Assembly (NCBI RefSeq): GCF_902167145.1
Contig: NC_050096.1
Coordinates: 157,479,825 to 157,543,824 of the forward strand
From: Zea mays
Taxonomy: Eukaryota; Streptophyta; Magnoliopsida; Poales; Poaceae
DNA: 64,000 nucleotides
Direction of reading: 5' to 3'
Of the stretch, positions 48,908 to 59,215 are shown one piece after another. Within the stretch, counting starts at the first letter, position 1. Each line of letters opens with the position of its first letter. A program made the position numbers and the translations under genes. Below the pieces are notes generated by a model that had not been told where the DNA came from, searched no databases, and was given only the letters and a program-made list of their open reading frames with translations.

Positions 48908-48971
48908 TAACGCCTGAATTTGGTGAGTATCAGAGAAGAAAAAATTATACCCCCAAATTCAGGGCGTTACA
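48908..48971. repeat. Inverted repeat at the F LTR terminus
   Basis: GTAACGCCTGAATTTGG at 48907-48923 is the near-exact complement of CCAAATTCAGGGCGTTAC at 48953-48970, with one extra base. The intervening 30 bases include AAAAAATTATAC. The LTR tip could fold back as a hairpin. Confidence 0.7.
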
Positions 48972-51185
48972 ACCATCGGTAAGGGGTTGGAGCATTGGTC
49001 GTGTCTACCAGGACCTGCCGGTCGTTGATCTTTTGTTGCCTCCTGGTTTCTTATGCCCCATGACCTCTGTAGACAACGTTGACCTCCCTGTCAACACGTG
49101 GGAAAGCTCCTCCTCTCCCCTCTTCCTGATGTTGAGGCTGCCTGGGCTCGCCAGGCTCTCCTCGCGGCGGGGGATGTGGTAGTGGCTCAGCCATGCCTGA
49201 CGGAATGTTTGAAGTCTCTGCAGTTCCGCAGGGTGTGGCGTCTGTCCTTGTGGTACGACCACTAGGAGTCGAGGATTTCATCCAGTGTTCGTACTCCTCC
49301 TCGGGGTGCGCCGCGGGCTCGAGCGGCAGGCGACCTGACGGTGTGCACCTCCTCGCGAGGCCTTTTCTCCCAGCGCTTGATCGGTTGCTGGTTCGTGTCC
49401 CGCCGTGGCACGGGTGGCGCGGATTTTGTGCCTCTGATGAGGTCCTGGGCCCGCTCATCCACGGTGATGTAGATGTCCACCTCCCAGAACAATTGTTCGG
49501 AGGTGGCTGGCGCCTTTTGGAGTATGGCTCGGACGAAGGCTGAGTTGTTGCATCCCCAATAGAAGTTTTCAATTACGGCCACCTCAGTGACTTTGGGGAA
49601 GCGGTTCCTCATTAGTTGAAATCTTTTGAGGAACGATCGGAGGGTCTCGTCATTCTGCTGCTTGATGGATTTGAGGTCCCATGGCTACGCCGGCTTATCA
49701 GAGAGAGACTGGAAGTTCGTGATAAACCAATGACTGAAGTCACTCCAATCGTCGATGTAGTGCCGAGGTAGGTGTCGGAGCCACTGCACCGCGTCTTTCC
49801 CTAAGACAATGGGCAAGTACGCCATCAAGACGTCCTCTGTCGCTCCAGCAGCCCCGACGGCGGTCGTATAGACTGCTAGCCAGCCTTCCGGGTCCTGCAT
49901 AGGCTCGTACTTGTTGATGTTGGAGACCTTGAAGTTGGGAGGCCATTGGATGGCCCAGAGACGTGGAGTGAGCATCGAAACTCTTCACGTGTCTTCCTGC
50001 TGATGTTTGTGTCGTTGGTCCCAGGGAAGGGAGTCGGTAGTAGGTCATCTCGACCGTCCCCGAAATGGCCCACTAGTCGAAGCTGCTTCCAACTCAACTC
50101 GGGTGGCTCGACTTCACGCCGATACTATGTGATCTTGGTCGTACTCCTCCCGGTGCCTTATCTCATTTTCGTGTCGTCAGTCGCGCGAAGCACTGATGGT
50201 GCTCCGCGTGTCTCATCAGCTGTTGATGGTGTGATGTATGTCGTTCGCAGGGTGAGCGAGGGGTAGAAGATGACTAGCTGCCTGAGTAAGCAACCATCGG
50301 TAACCTTCCACATCTAGGGTTCGTGGGAGGCCATCGGCTATCTGTGTCAGTACTCCTCCAACTTCACTCGGTGTGTTCAGTGCTCGAGCGAAATCGGGGT
50401 ACAGGTTTCGAGCGAGGAGAGGGTTCTCTCACCGAAGCCTGGCGTCTTGTTCGGCTAGCTCTCTCTTCGATCTTGAGCCTGTCAGCGATCACAGTTGTGG
50501 GAGTTACACCTTTTTGGTGTACTCGTTCGTCGGGAGTTTCCCCCACTTCTGAGGCTTCATCTCAGGACACGGGCTACGCTGGATCTTGTTCCTCGGCTTC
50601 ATGATGTCGCCATACGTTCCGGTGTCTGTTTCTTCATCGCCGAGCATCACGCTAGGGAGGTTCCTCCCCTTACATGGTAGGCTCATCGTCGGAGATGGGC
50701 GCTGACTCCAATCTCCCCTGGATGAAGAGGATGTCAGGGTAGAAAGGAGCCAGCACGACGGTGTTCTTCTTCCCATCCTTCTTGGAGGGAGGAGGTATCG
50801 GAAAGGTAGCTTGACCTGTTCTCCTTCCCTGACCCGGGATGTTTATCTCCTTCTTCTGAGTGATTCGTGTCCACTCCTTAGTGGGCGAGGTGGACAATGG
50901 AGTTTTTGGGTTAGTGAAGCCCCGACTGATCAGTCTTCCTTCTCCTGAGGGCTCTTGAATCCCGGTCTGCAAAAGACCATATTCCTCTGAACCACGAGCG
51001 GGGGCGCTGCCCACATTCTCGCTTTGGCTTCCCTTGGGATTCTCGAGGAGGGCTTCTTCTCCGGTGGATCTGCTATGCGGTGTAGAGTCCCTTCTTTGTC
51101 TGCTATGCATGTGATGGTTCCAACTTCCAAAGCGGAACCTAGCCCCTAGACAGAGAGTGATCTTGTTCTCGAAGGTGATGGCCAT
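48972..51185 (-). pseudogene. Element D Gag, decayed
   Basis: The frame starts near 51185 (MAITFENKIT), about 30 bases after the PBS, and runs leftwards in several broken frames. The capsid core is clear at 49975-49685: WPPNFKVSNINKYEP, DPEGWLAVY and FSHWFITNFQSLSDKP. It continues at 49612-49262 with RNRFPKVTEVAVIENFYWG and a basic tail. At least four frame changes or stops separate the blocks. The final part stops at LTR F (48971), before protease. By family knowledge this Gag type belongs to RIRE2-like grass elements. Confidence 0.78.
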
Positions 51186-51213
51186 TGAGCTAACTTTGAT
51201 CAACGACACACCC

Positions 51214-51231
51214 CCTACCTGGTGCGCCAGC
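51214..51231 (-). other. Primer-binding site of element D
   Basis: Next to the LTR the minus strand reads GCTGGCGCACCAGGTAGG. TGGCGC(G/A)CCAGGTAGGGGG is a familiar PBS of grass gypsy elements. The primer tRNA was not assigned. Confidence 0.7.
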
Positions 51232-51859
51232 TGTTGGTGTCTAGTGTCCGACCGCACACCTAGGGATACCGTCGTGGTGCTTTTGGGTAGGACGGTGTTG
51301 CTGATCGTAGCTCGATGGTTCGTGCCAGGAGCACGAGAGAGCAAGAGAGAGAGAGAGATAGGCGATTTTCTACAGGTTCAGGCCGCTTTGAGGGGCATAA
51401 TAACCTACTTCCTGGGGTGGCTCTATATGTGTGGTGTGTTACAAGAGGCGTCTCCTGAATGGAGAGATGCTAATGAGATGAAAATGATGGGGTTCCCCCT
51501 AGGCCTTAAATACACGATCGTGGGACACTCCCTGCGCACATGATGATCACATTCTTCCAGCATATCTCTTAGCTAATAGCGAACTAACTTAGCTTATCTT
51601 AAGGAAAACCCGACGGCTTCATCCCGATCTATCTCCGGTGTTTGAGGGCATCGAGCGCGGGAAAGATGGACGGCTCCCTTAAGATAACGCATAACCCACG
51701 GACGATCCGGGCACGAGCCCATTGCGTTCTTGGGTTGGCCCATTTCAGTCGTAGTCTTTGCTCGGCCCACGAGCAAATGACCTTGCGGGGTGACTGGTCT
51801 ATGGCCCCACGCAAGGGTTTTCGCCTTCTAGTGGACCCGAGGGATATCTGTCCCCCACA
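51232..51859 (-). repeat. Element D 5' LTR
   Basis: 628 bases, from TGTTGGTGTCTAG to TGTCCCCCACA on the plus strand. On the element strand it starts TGTGGGGGACAGATATCC, a start characteristic of RIRE2-type LTRs. CCCAC (51860-51864) is the probable target duplication in the CACTA element. Confidence 0.82.
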
Positions 51860-52723
51860 CCCACCTCCTCTTACTGTATCGGAAGTTTAGTCACATGAAG
51901 AGGGGGACTACGATAGGATGGAAGAGATGCTTGACGATGTGCACCATGAGCTTCTACCTGTCGATTCGGAGAACCCGGTCAACCCACCGATTATGAGGAT
52001 CCTCCTACGCCTGAGGTTTAGATGTTCTTCGAGCTCCTTAAAGCTACCGAAGAGCCATTGCACGAGCACACGAAAGTGACCGTCCTTGTGTTTGTGACTC
52101 GACTTATGGCTATTAAGTCTAAGTTTGCATTCTCAAACAACTGCTACAAGGAGCTTCTGAACTTGATCAGTGATGTACTTCCGGAGAATCACAAGATGCC
52201 AAAGGACTACAAAAAAATCGATGTCAGTGACAATAATTGTATGCTTTTCTGGAAGGAGATCACGAGTGAGAAGTGTATAGTATGTGATGAGCGTAGATTC
52301 GTAGAGGTTGAAAACGACGATGGTTTGACTGTGACGACGGAGATTGCACGTAAGCAGCTTCATTACATGCCTCTTATACCTTGGTTGAAACGTTTGTTCA
52401 TCTCCAAGAATACAACCAGACACATGAGGTGGCACAAAGAAGGGGTACGTGAGAATCCAGATGTCATGGCGCACCCAGCTGATACAAATGCATGGAAGGC
52501 ACTAGATGCCTTTGATTCCAGCTTTGCTGATGAAGTGCGGAATGTCCGCTTCGATTTGGCAACAAATGGTTTCTCGCCTTTCAATCTAACTGCACCATCC
52601 TACTCATGCTGGCCTGTCTTTGCTGTTCCATACAACCTTCTGCTAGCTCTTTTCATGAAATATGAATTTATTTTCTTATGTCTGGTAATACTTGGTCCGA
52701 ATTTTGATTACGATTACGATTGA
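51860..52723 (+). pseudogene. CACTA transposase (TNP2-type) fragment
   Basis: Readable TNP2 sequence (Pfam Transposase_21 type) starts right after D: DYEDPPTPEV, a TAG at 52019-52021, then FFELLKATEEPLHEHTKV, FAFSNNCYKELLNLISDVLP, LHYMPLIPWLKRLF, HMRWHKEG, SYSCWPVFAVPYNLLLALFMKYEF. A frameshift lies near 51985. The frame ends abruptly at 52723, before the catalytic C-terminal half normally present. It is cut off on the left by D, whose other side should carry the N-terminal part. TNP2 cuts and moves CACTA elements; this copy cannot. Confidence 0.9.
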
Positions 52724-52820
52724 CGAGTATGGATCATTATTTTATTGTATATTTTATATTTTTTTACTTTGTTTCATTATTTTGTTGTCGATTTATGTAC
52801 TAACTTGTTTTTGTTAAAAC

Positions 52821-55242
52821 ATGATGTCAAAGAAAATGAGGTCTTTTGCTCGTAGTTTGCTTGGGATGAGGAGCAGTTAGAGGAGTGAGGATTCATTTTT
52901 TCAGGGCACATGTTCTACCATGAGCAGACGCAGAGCACTGACAGAACATTTGCCTCCGGACGATGTAAGTTAGTTGTTAAATTACATTATGTGAGTTACT
53001 TAATGTTGTATGATGTAAGTTACTTGTTTCAAAGGATGCTGAAATCGAGCGACAGTCGAGAGAAGATGCTGCAGTTGGGGCGGTTGTAGAGGACCATGTG
53101 AGAGATGATGATGAAGATGATGGTGGAGATGATGTGGAAGATGATGCTGGAGATGATGCTGGTGGGTATTCTACAGGCATGGATTCTGGTGCTGGTGGAG
53201 ATTCCGCAGCTGGGTCTGGAACTTCTCGAGTTAGGAGAACGAGGAAGCTACATTTTGTTGGACCACCTCTAGAGCTTCGACCCGAATCTCGAGTTTTGAT
53301 AAAGCCAAGTGGAAAGTGAGTGACATATCTTTGCTTAATTGTTATCGAAAGTTATGTTTTTATTTCTACATTGTTTTCTACTTGCAGGACTTGGATCGAC
53401 GGCTCGTTCACAGGCACAGGACACTACAGGCATGTGAACATGGTCCATGATAATCTTGTTCGTCTCCACTGGCCTGGTCTTATGACTTTGCCTAATGGCA
53501 AGTCTGTCCCCGCCACCACTTGGGAGCATTATCTATATGGTGTCTGTAGAACGTTTGGCAACACACATGCACTAGTTTGGGATGCATTCTGGGTATGAAT
53601 TGTTTTTACTAATTTAGTTATCCCATATATGGTTGCTTGTATGATAACACTATTTTTTTGCAGAAACGGTACAAGTTGCCAGAAGATGGATCATATGATA
53701 TGAACGCTCGTTACATGTTTGAGTATAACGCGAACGATGTCGTTGCAGATGCAATGTACTATGCACGAATTCAGGCTATAAAGGCATGCTACAGAGCAAG
53801 TGCTGATGATCGGTCGATGCCGAATACCAAGGCGGAGTGGTCATCAATTTACCTTATGGAGGAGAAATACCTTGAGGTAAACAAGTTGTTGCATCTCATA
53901 TCATTTTTTGCTAATTCTTATAGGATTATTGGGCCTTGTGCAGGTGGTGGGCTTCCCCTGAGTTTCGTGTCATTTTCGAAAGGAACAGGGGAAACCGTGG
54001 TATTGAGTCGTTTCACAACTACGACGGCGATGGACATGTGTGCTTGGCTAAGCAAATGGTATGTCACAGTATGTTGTAACTTCCAATTACATAGAAATGT
54101 GTCATTCTAACTTATATGCACAGGAAGTCAAATCCGGTCGTACACCCACGGATGTGGAGGTGTATATTCAAGGGCATAGGGTTTTTGATCCTCAGAATCC
54201 TGATGTTTTATGCACTCAGACAGCCACCGACCGTCTAGTGAGTTTTTGGTACTCTATTATGTGTTTTTGCATCAACTTGGTGATGCACTTATATTTGGTA
54301 TGTTTTGCCTCTAGACTTCGTATGGGCAGGAGATGGTTCAGCGCCATGGGCAGGACTACGATGGGAGGAGCCAGCCAATCGACCCATCATGCAGCATATG
54401 CTAGCGCAGGAGCACAAGCCCATGGACGGTGAGAGTATTTGATTTTGATTTCAAATTTATTCTCATATGCTTGTGATTGAGCTGAGTCCATTATTTACTC
54501 TACTAAGTGCATGTTTCACTCTTGTAGGTTGGGTATTTTTGATTTTACGATTAATTCTAGGGAGCTGAGACGTCGTGGACAACAGTCCACATCTTCGTCT
54601 TCGCAGCCATCCCGTTCTCGATCATTCGCCCAAGAGATAGAGATTGCAGTGTTGCGTCAGCAGGCAGAGTATCATCAATCTGTTTTGAGGGAACAAATGG
54701 AGTACCAAAGGCAGCAAGCTGAGTACGAGAAGAAGAAGGACGAGTATTATTCAAACCTATAGGCCCATAATCAGCTCTACTCTCGGTAAGTTGAAGTAAC
54801 ATTTTGTTCGTAACAACTAAAAACACATGATGTGTACCTTATTTTCTCAACAATGGCTTGTATATAATTTGTAGGAACTGACACAACAAGAGGGCGTCCC
54901 GATGCTGACATATGGGATGTCGCCTCCGGACTTTGCACTACCGATGCCAATGTTCTCGCCTCCACCTCCGCCTCCACCACAATTCCCTATGGTATGTACA
55001 CATATGCGTGTGTGCCATGTTCATAGGTTCCTTATGTGTTAAAATGAAAAACTTAGTGGTTAATATTTCATGTGCGTGTGATATAGGGATTTTAGACACC
55101 TCCCGCTTCAGTTTCCGCACCTGGAGATGTGTCTAGTAAAGATGACACATCGAATTCTTGGGTCAACAATCTTTTCAACACCCAGAGTTTAGCCGAAGGA
55201 AGTGGCTATAACTCGAACCATCCAGGTGACGGATATGAGTGA
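52821..55242 (+). pseudogene. CACTA second gene (Ptta/En/Spm, Transposase_24 type), multi-exon
   Basis: Plausible exons joined by GT-AG introns: 52821-52967, 53034-53317, 53388-53591, 53663-53876, 53943-54058, 54121-54238, 54314-54428 and 54529-54761, then short 3' exons to TGA 55240-55242. Recognisable blocks are an acidic stretch (DDDEDDGGDDVEDD), NMVHDNLVRLHWPG, TWEHYLYGVCRTFGNTHALVWDAFW, MPNTKAEW, and DVEVYIQGHRVFDP before TDRL. The exon near 54600 is Gln-rich coiled coil (LRQQAEYHQSVLREQ). A stop near 52873 lies in exon 1 unless translation starts at 52920 (MSRRRALTE). By family knowledge these proteins act with TNP2 on terminal repeats. Exon limits are approximate. Confidence 0.75.
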
Positions 55243-55545
55243 CAGTTCATCAAATGTGTTTGATTTGGAACTATGTCACTGTTCATGTCAAAGACTATGT
55301 GTCGAATTATGTCAGTGTTTAATTTTGAACTATATGTTGATGTAAAAGACTTGTTGCAACTATTTGGGACTATATGTTTGTGAATGTGAGGTGATGTTTT
55401 TGAATGTGAATACTTATGTGAATTGATGTTTGTGAATGTAATTGTGATTGTGAATATGTGGTTGTATATGAAATCTGTGTATATATATGCAATCTGCGAT
55501 TTTTTCTATAAATGTCAGGAATTTACAAAAAATATTATTTTTTGG
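55243..55545 (+). other. 3' flank of the CACTA second gene
   Basis: About 300 T/G-rich bases with TGTGAATG repeats and no frame; 3' untranslated and spacer sequence of the CACTA element. Confidence 0.5.
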
Positions 55546-55952
55546 CACTACTGAAATTCATTATGTCCGACGGCCTAGGGAAGTCGTCGGACATAAGGTT
55601 TTGTTGAGCCGTCGGACATAAGTTTAGGTTATATCCGACGGCTACCCCCAGGCCGTCGGACATAATGAAACCATATGTCCGACGGCTTCCCTAGACCGTT
55701 GGACATAAGCGTCGTGGGCCCCGCCGATGGAGGTTAAGATCGTTACCGCGTATTATCGCCGATGGCCGAAAGTGGCCATCGGATATAGTTTATGTCTTAC
55801 GGACGCCGTCAGAATTAAGGCTATTTCCGACTTTTATGGCCGTGGGACCGTCGGAGATAAGCCTTCGGCCGTCGGAAATAGCTTATTTCTGACGGCTTAA
55901 TCCTTATCTTAGACGGCTTTGGCCGTTGGAAATTCTCTGTTTTACGGTAGTG
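55546..55952 (+). repeat. CACTA subterminal repeat region and right terminus
   Basis: The region ends ACGGTAGTG at 55952, the complement of CACTACCGT, so it is a CACTA right end. It also begins CACTACTGAAATTC at 55546. Inside are inverted copies of GTCCGACGGC (about 55566-55690) and of GTCGGAAATA (about 55820-55935), the usual transposase-binding repeats of CACTA termini. It could be the terminus of G or a separate 407-base CACTA-derived MITE. The three-base flanks (TGG and TTT) do not match, which favours the first reading. Confidence 0.7.
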
Positions 55953-56106
55953 TTTGTCAATCATCTCCTGCTTAAGTTTCGATGTGTTTGTATTGTTATT
56001 CAAAAAATATGAATTATTACAACACTATGACCTAGTTCATGACAAAAGTATTCCCCTGTTTTTCATATTAATTGATTAATACCGGCAGTGCCATATGGGA
56101 CATATA

Positions 56107-56948
56107 TAGCGATACAGGGGCGCATCCAAGGGGTGGGACTTGGCCCCACCTCAATTTTTTTACCCCTTATATCTAGGTTTAGGTAAACACCAAAATAAAC
56201 AAACTTTTATATAATAAACATGGACAAATTAAATGAAAACTAGGTTTTGATCTATTTTTCTCTCCATGCTTAACTACTCAGTCCACTCTCCACCTGAGCC
56301 ATCCGATTCTCTTCTCTAGTGCAAGCCCACTCGTGGCTCACTCGTTTCCTCGGTCATCGATTGACCGATTAGTCGGTGACCTAACTCGCCCGCTGCAGCG
56401 CCACCTTACCTCCTCATTACTCGCCAGCTCGTCGCCTTGTCGGGATCCTGCATACAACGTTGATACTTTGCCTCCTAGTCTGCACCAACAGATGAGCAAG
56501 CAGTTGGTGGCACCGTGGCATCATCTGTCCCTCGCTAAATAACTAGGGTCCCACCGCGCCGTCGCAACACGGCAATGGCTACGCTTGTCACCACCGCCAT
56601 CTATCGCTTCCTTGCCTCCTACCCTCAGTCCTCCCACTTGTTGCCGCCTCACCGACGCCATCTCACGACAGATTTGACGACTCGCCACAACGACGCGCCG
56701 ATGTGGCTGCTCCGCTCCAGTGCCTCGTCCTCAGCCAGTCCACCTATTTTCTCTGTCCAGCTCTCCTTTAGGTAGCCAAAAAGTTTATTTTGGGTATTCA
56801 TATCATTTTGGAAAAACTAGATATTATCATTTAACATTCATGTTACTATTATCAATATACATTTATCTAGTGGTCTAGTTTGGTGATTTGTCTCTTGCGC
56901 TGTCAGCCCCACCTAAAATTTTGTTCTGCGTCCGCCACTGTAGCGATA
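56107..56948. mobile_element. hAT-type non-autonomous element with 8-bp TSD
   Basis: The element spans 56115-56940 (826 bases). It is flanked by perfect TAGCGATA copies at 56107-56114 and 56941-56948. The termini are CAGGGGCGCATCC and, complemented from the right, CAGTGGCGGACGC, imperfect inverted repeats followed on both sides by GGTGGGGCT-like sequence. An eight-base duplication and CAG(G/T)GGCG ends are hAT features. Two frames of 66-69 codons inside (56333-56542 and 56575-56775) are Ser/Pro/His-rich and not recognisable. No transposase is present. Confidence 0.85.
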
Positions 56949-56975
56949 TATAGCGAAGGCATTTGTAACTAACAT

Positions 56976-57350
56976 TTACTGTAGCAATTGCATCGCCAGT
57001 GTGCTGTGAATGCTCCTTGGGCGTCCGAGGTGGAGTGCAGGTGGCAACTCTAAGCAAACAACATGCAAAAGTGGCATCAGATGTTGTAGAAAATGCGAGT
57101 TAGTGGTTTCGTCAAGCATGCATGATGAGTGCCGCAGATCGAGTCCAATACATATTATCTCAAAAAAGTCTTTTTTTGTTCCGAATATAAAATCAGTGGC
57201 GACTTGTATGTAGCACCCACGGTAGTAGTGCTGGCCTCTTGCGTCCAGCAGGGTGTCCTTATACGTTAGGAATCTGTAGTCATAGAACGTTGCCTTGTCT
57301 CCGTCAACTTTAGCAACAATCGCCCGGCCTTTATTTTTCTCTCCTAACAT
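56976..57350 (-). pseudogene. Pectinesterase gene fragment (two exons)
   Basis: The minus strand from about 57345 reads GDKATFYDYRFLTYKDTLLD, then a stretch with GQHYYRGCYIQ and DFIFG, the central block of plant pectin methylesterases. The catalytic DFIFG is intact; the usual QDTL is KDTL, so the oxyanion Gln is lost. After an intron-like gap ending TTGCTTAG near 57055, a second exon reads CHLHSTSDAQGAFTAHWR, matching the next block (CHLHS, AFTAQ). It then loses similarity near 57000, beside the hAT element. No signal peptide, first exon or C-terminal GRPW block is found. The enzyme de-esterifies cell-wall pectin; this is a non-functional remnant or a captured fragment. Confidence 0.8.
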
Positions 57351-57600
57351 GTTCTATGTACACTCCTACATGTAGAGGTGATAATATATTCTAAATTTTA
57401 TGCTATAAAATTTAAAAATCGGACCTTGGCGATACAGTCGGTTGCCTGTGTTACAAAACATTTTATACATATGATTTAATCTCATCCATCTGTCCATGGT
57501 GGCAGTTATTCCCAAGTGACAGACTCCTTGGAAACTATTGTATAAATACTACAGTACACTGCAATAAAGAACTGTCCCTGTCATTTTTCATTCTCTTTGT
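57351..57600. other. A/T-rich spacer
   Basis: No frame or repeat is recognised. TGTATAAATACTA near 57539 resembles a TATA box pointing rightwards, but nothing recognisable follows. Confidence 0.35.
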
Positions 57601-58741
57601 TTGTCCCACTACTCCTTTGCCACTGAGCACTGCTGTACAGCGGTCGTCCTGCTGCCAGTGGTGGAGTGCAGCCTCCCTACTGCATCCCCATCACCATCGG
57701 TGCAGGTGCTTGACGCGGGGTCGTCTGCATCCACCCCCATGGACGTCGATTTGGCGGCACCACCGCCACCTCCACCCACTGCAGGGGCCGTTGGACGTCG
57801 TTCCCCTTCGCTGTCGGCGTCGGTGCTTGTTGGAACCATCACTGCCCGTAGTGGGCAGCCCCTTCGCACCGTTGTCGCTCACGAGGACGCGTCATCTTCA
57901 CTGGCCACCGCCCAAATGGGGTGACCCCATATTCCTCCTCCAATGAGAGGGCCTAATGGCCCTCTGTTCGGTCCGTGGCAGTTACCGCTACTACAGCCGG
58001 TTTGGGGGGAGGGGGTGGGGGAGTGGCGCGAACCGACCTCGGACGTGGGAGCCTTGGCGCAGGCGCGTGCTCCGTCCACGGCGCAGACGTCGGACATGAC
58101 GGATCATGCACGCCGGAATGGGCGCGGCTCGGCCATGCCGGCCACGGAAGCGGACCCCAGCGTGGGCGCGGACTCCGGCTCCCTAGCGTATGGCCGCGGT
58201 GGCCCAGGGCAGCGTGGCCTGACCTACCACGGCGAGGACACGGCTCGGCCACGATGGATCCGGCCGAGCGCGAGGCCACGATGGATCCGTCCGCGAGTGG
58301 GCACAGCGACCCTGGCCCTCGGCGAGGGTGCAACCTGGCGCGCGACACCCCCTGGCAGCGCGGCCCGCGGCGCTCGGCAGCCCGGGTGGGCGCGCCTCGA
58401 CGGCTCGATGCGGCATGGCGCGCGGGCAATGCGACCCCGGCTAGGCGCGCGGAGCCATGGCGGCTCCGGCCAGGCACGTAGGGCCGGTGGCCCAAGCTAG
58501 GCGCTCAGCCACGGCGGATGGTGCGTGCTCCCCTGGCGGCCGGATCTTGGCGCGGTGTTCCCGTCGGTGGCTCCCGACGGTCGAGCTCCTGCGCGACGTT
58601 CCCAGCGTGAGAGAGCGGCTGTGGCCGGTCGTTGCATCGGCCCCAACGTCGAGGGCCAGGCGGGCCCCCTCCTAGCGTGCGCTCCTCTGGCGGCTGGCCA
58701 GGACGCGTGCTAGCTCCCTTGCGGTGGCGGCTTAGGAGGCT
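57601..58741. other. GC-rich block, probably U3 of the copia 5' LTR
   Basis: Overlapping frames of 60-185 codons on both strands are explained by GC content above 65 percent and resemble no protein. Palindromes AGAGGGCC-TAAT-GGCCCTCT (57946-57965) and TGGGGTGACCCCA near 57917 mark a possible boundary. The stretch leads into the hairpin and TATA box at 58742-58784, so LTR regulatory sequence is the best guess. The LTR start was not located because its partner is outside the window. Confidence 0.35.
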
Positions 58742-58774
58742 GGGCGGTTAGGGTTTTCAAAACCCTAACCGCCC
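58742..58774. promoter_or_regulatory. Perfect 16-bp-arm palindrome containing telo-boxes
   Basis: GGGCGGTTAGGGTTTT and its exact complement are separated by one C. Each arm contains AAACCCTAA, the plant telo-box, and TTAGGG. TATTTATAAT begins four bases downstream (58778). Confidence 0.85.
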
Positions 58775-58777
58775 CCT

Positions 58778-58787
58778 ATTTATAATG
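58778..58787 (+). promoter_or_regulatory. Probable TATA box of the copia element
   Basis: ATTTATAATGG follows the palindrome directly and precedes about 900 bases of leader before the gag ATG. Confidence 0.5.
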
Positions 58788-58789
58788 GG

Positions 58790-59215
58790 CTTTGTGGCCT
58801 CTGTTGGGCCGCTTGGGCTGGCCAGCCAGGCTGGGCCATCGGGCCACTGCCTGGTCTGCCTGGCAGGCCGCCTGGGCTGCTTTCCAGAGTCCAATATGGC
58901 CTATTTACCATTTTAAATTCTGAATTTAAGTATAAGACTCTGTTTTATATGTAATTTCAGTTCAAACTTATCTTAGGCATCTAAATTCGTTATTTAGACT
59001 GCATATATTGTACAGACCAGTCTGTTTTATTGTAAATATAGCAGATTTTAGTTCGTGATTTATTGTTTGTTTTTACATTAATAATTCACATATCTCTACT
59101 TGCTATTATTTTCGCATTCTTTTACGTTTGCATATAAATATAGCATTTATTAAGTTCATACTTAATGAAAATCATGCAAAATAAAATTACATTATTTTGG
59201 ATTAAAAGCATAGGG
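58790..59215 (+). other. Copia LTR/leader, A/T-rich part
   Basis: After a GC-rich start (GGGCTGGCC repeats to 58890) the sequence is A/T-rich with no frame. It is probably LTR R/U5 and leader. No convincing PBS was found. Confidence 0.4.

Larger units (their letters stand above)
47278..48971 (-). mobile_element. LTR F, family not assigned
   Basis: The right end is clear: GGGCGTTACA at 48971, on the minus strand TGTAACGCCCTGAATTTGG. The left end, set at TGACGGCACG (47278), is where the D exon stops making sense, but no matching five-base duplication is seen (CCTAT against ACCAT). This may be an LTR left after a deletion that also removed D's pol. Within it 47940-48190 is A/T-rich with GCGCGACG motifs, and 48289-48410 is a G-rich array. 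No coding function is seen. Confidence 0.55.
43773..51859 (-). mobile_element. Element D: RIRE2-like Tat-type gypsy, pol missing
   Basis: The right edge is a complete 5' LTR (51232-51859) followed by a PBS and a decayed gag on the minus strand. To the left, on the plus strand, are an acidic repeat ORF and an antisense gene of the putative gypsy type transposon family, the same layout as Tat1. No protease, RT or integrase is found. LTR F now stands between gag and the antisense gene, so pol was lost by deletion. The 3' LTR is outside the window, beyond E. Treating 43773-47277 as part of D is inference from this layout. Confidence 0.65.

Noticed and set aside
52821..52919. First ATG of the CACTA second gene as the functional start
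   Set aside because: A TAG follows 18 codons later in frame; the ATG near 52920 is the safer start, though neither can be proven.
57943..58713. Frames of 168-185 codons on both strands
   Set aside because: They are mutually overlapping Gly/Arg/Ala-rich frames in GC-rich DNA next to a probable promoter; no domain is seen.
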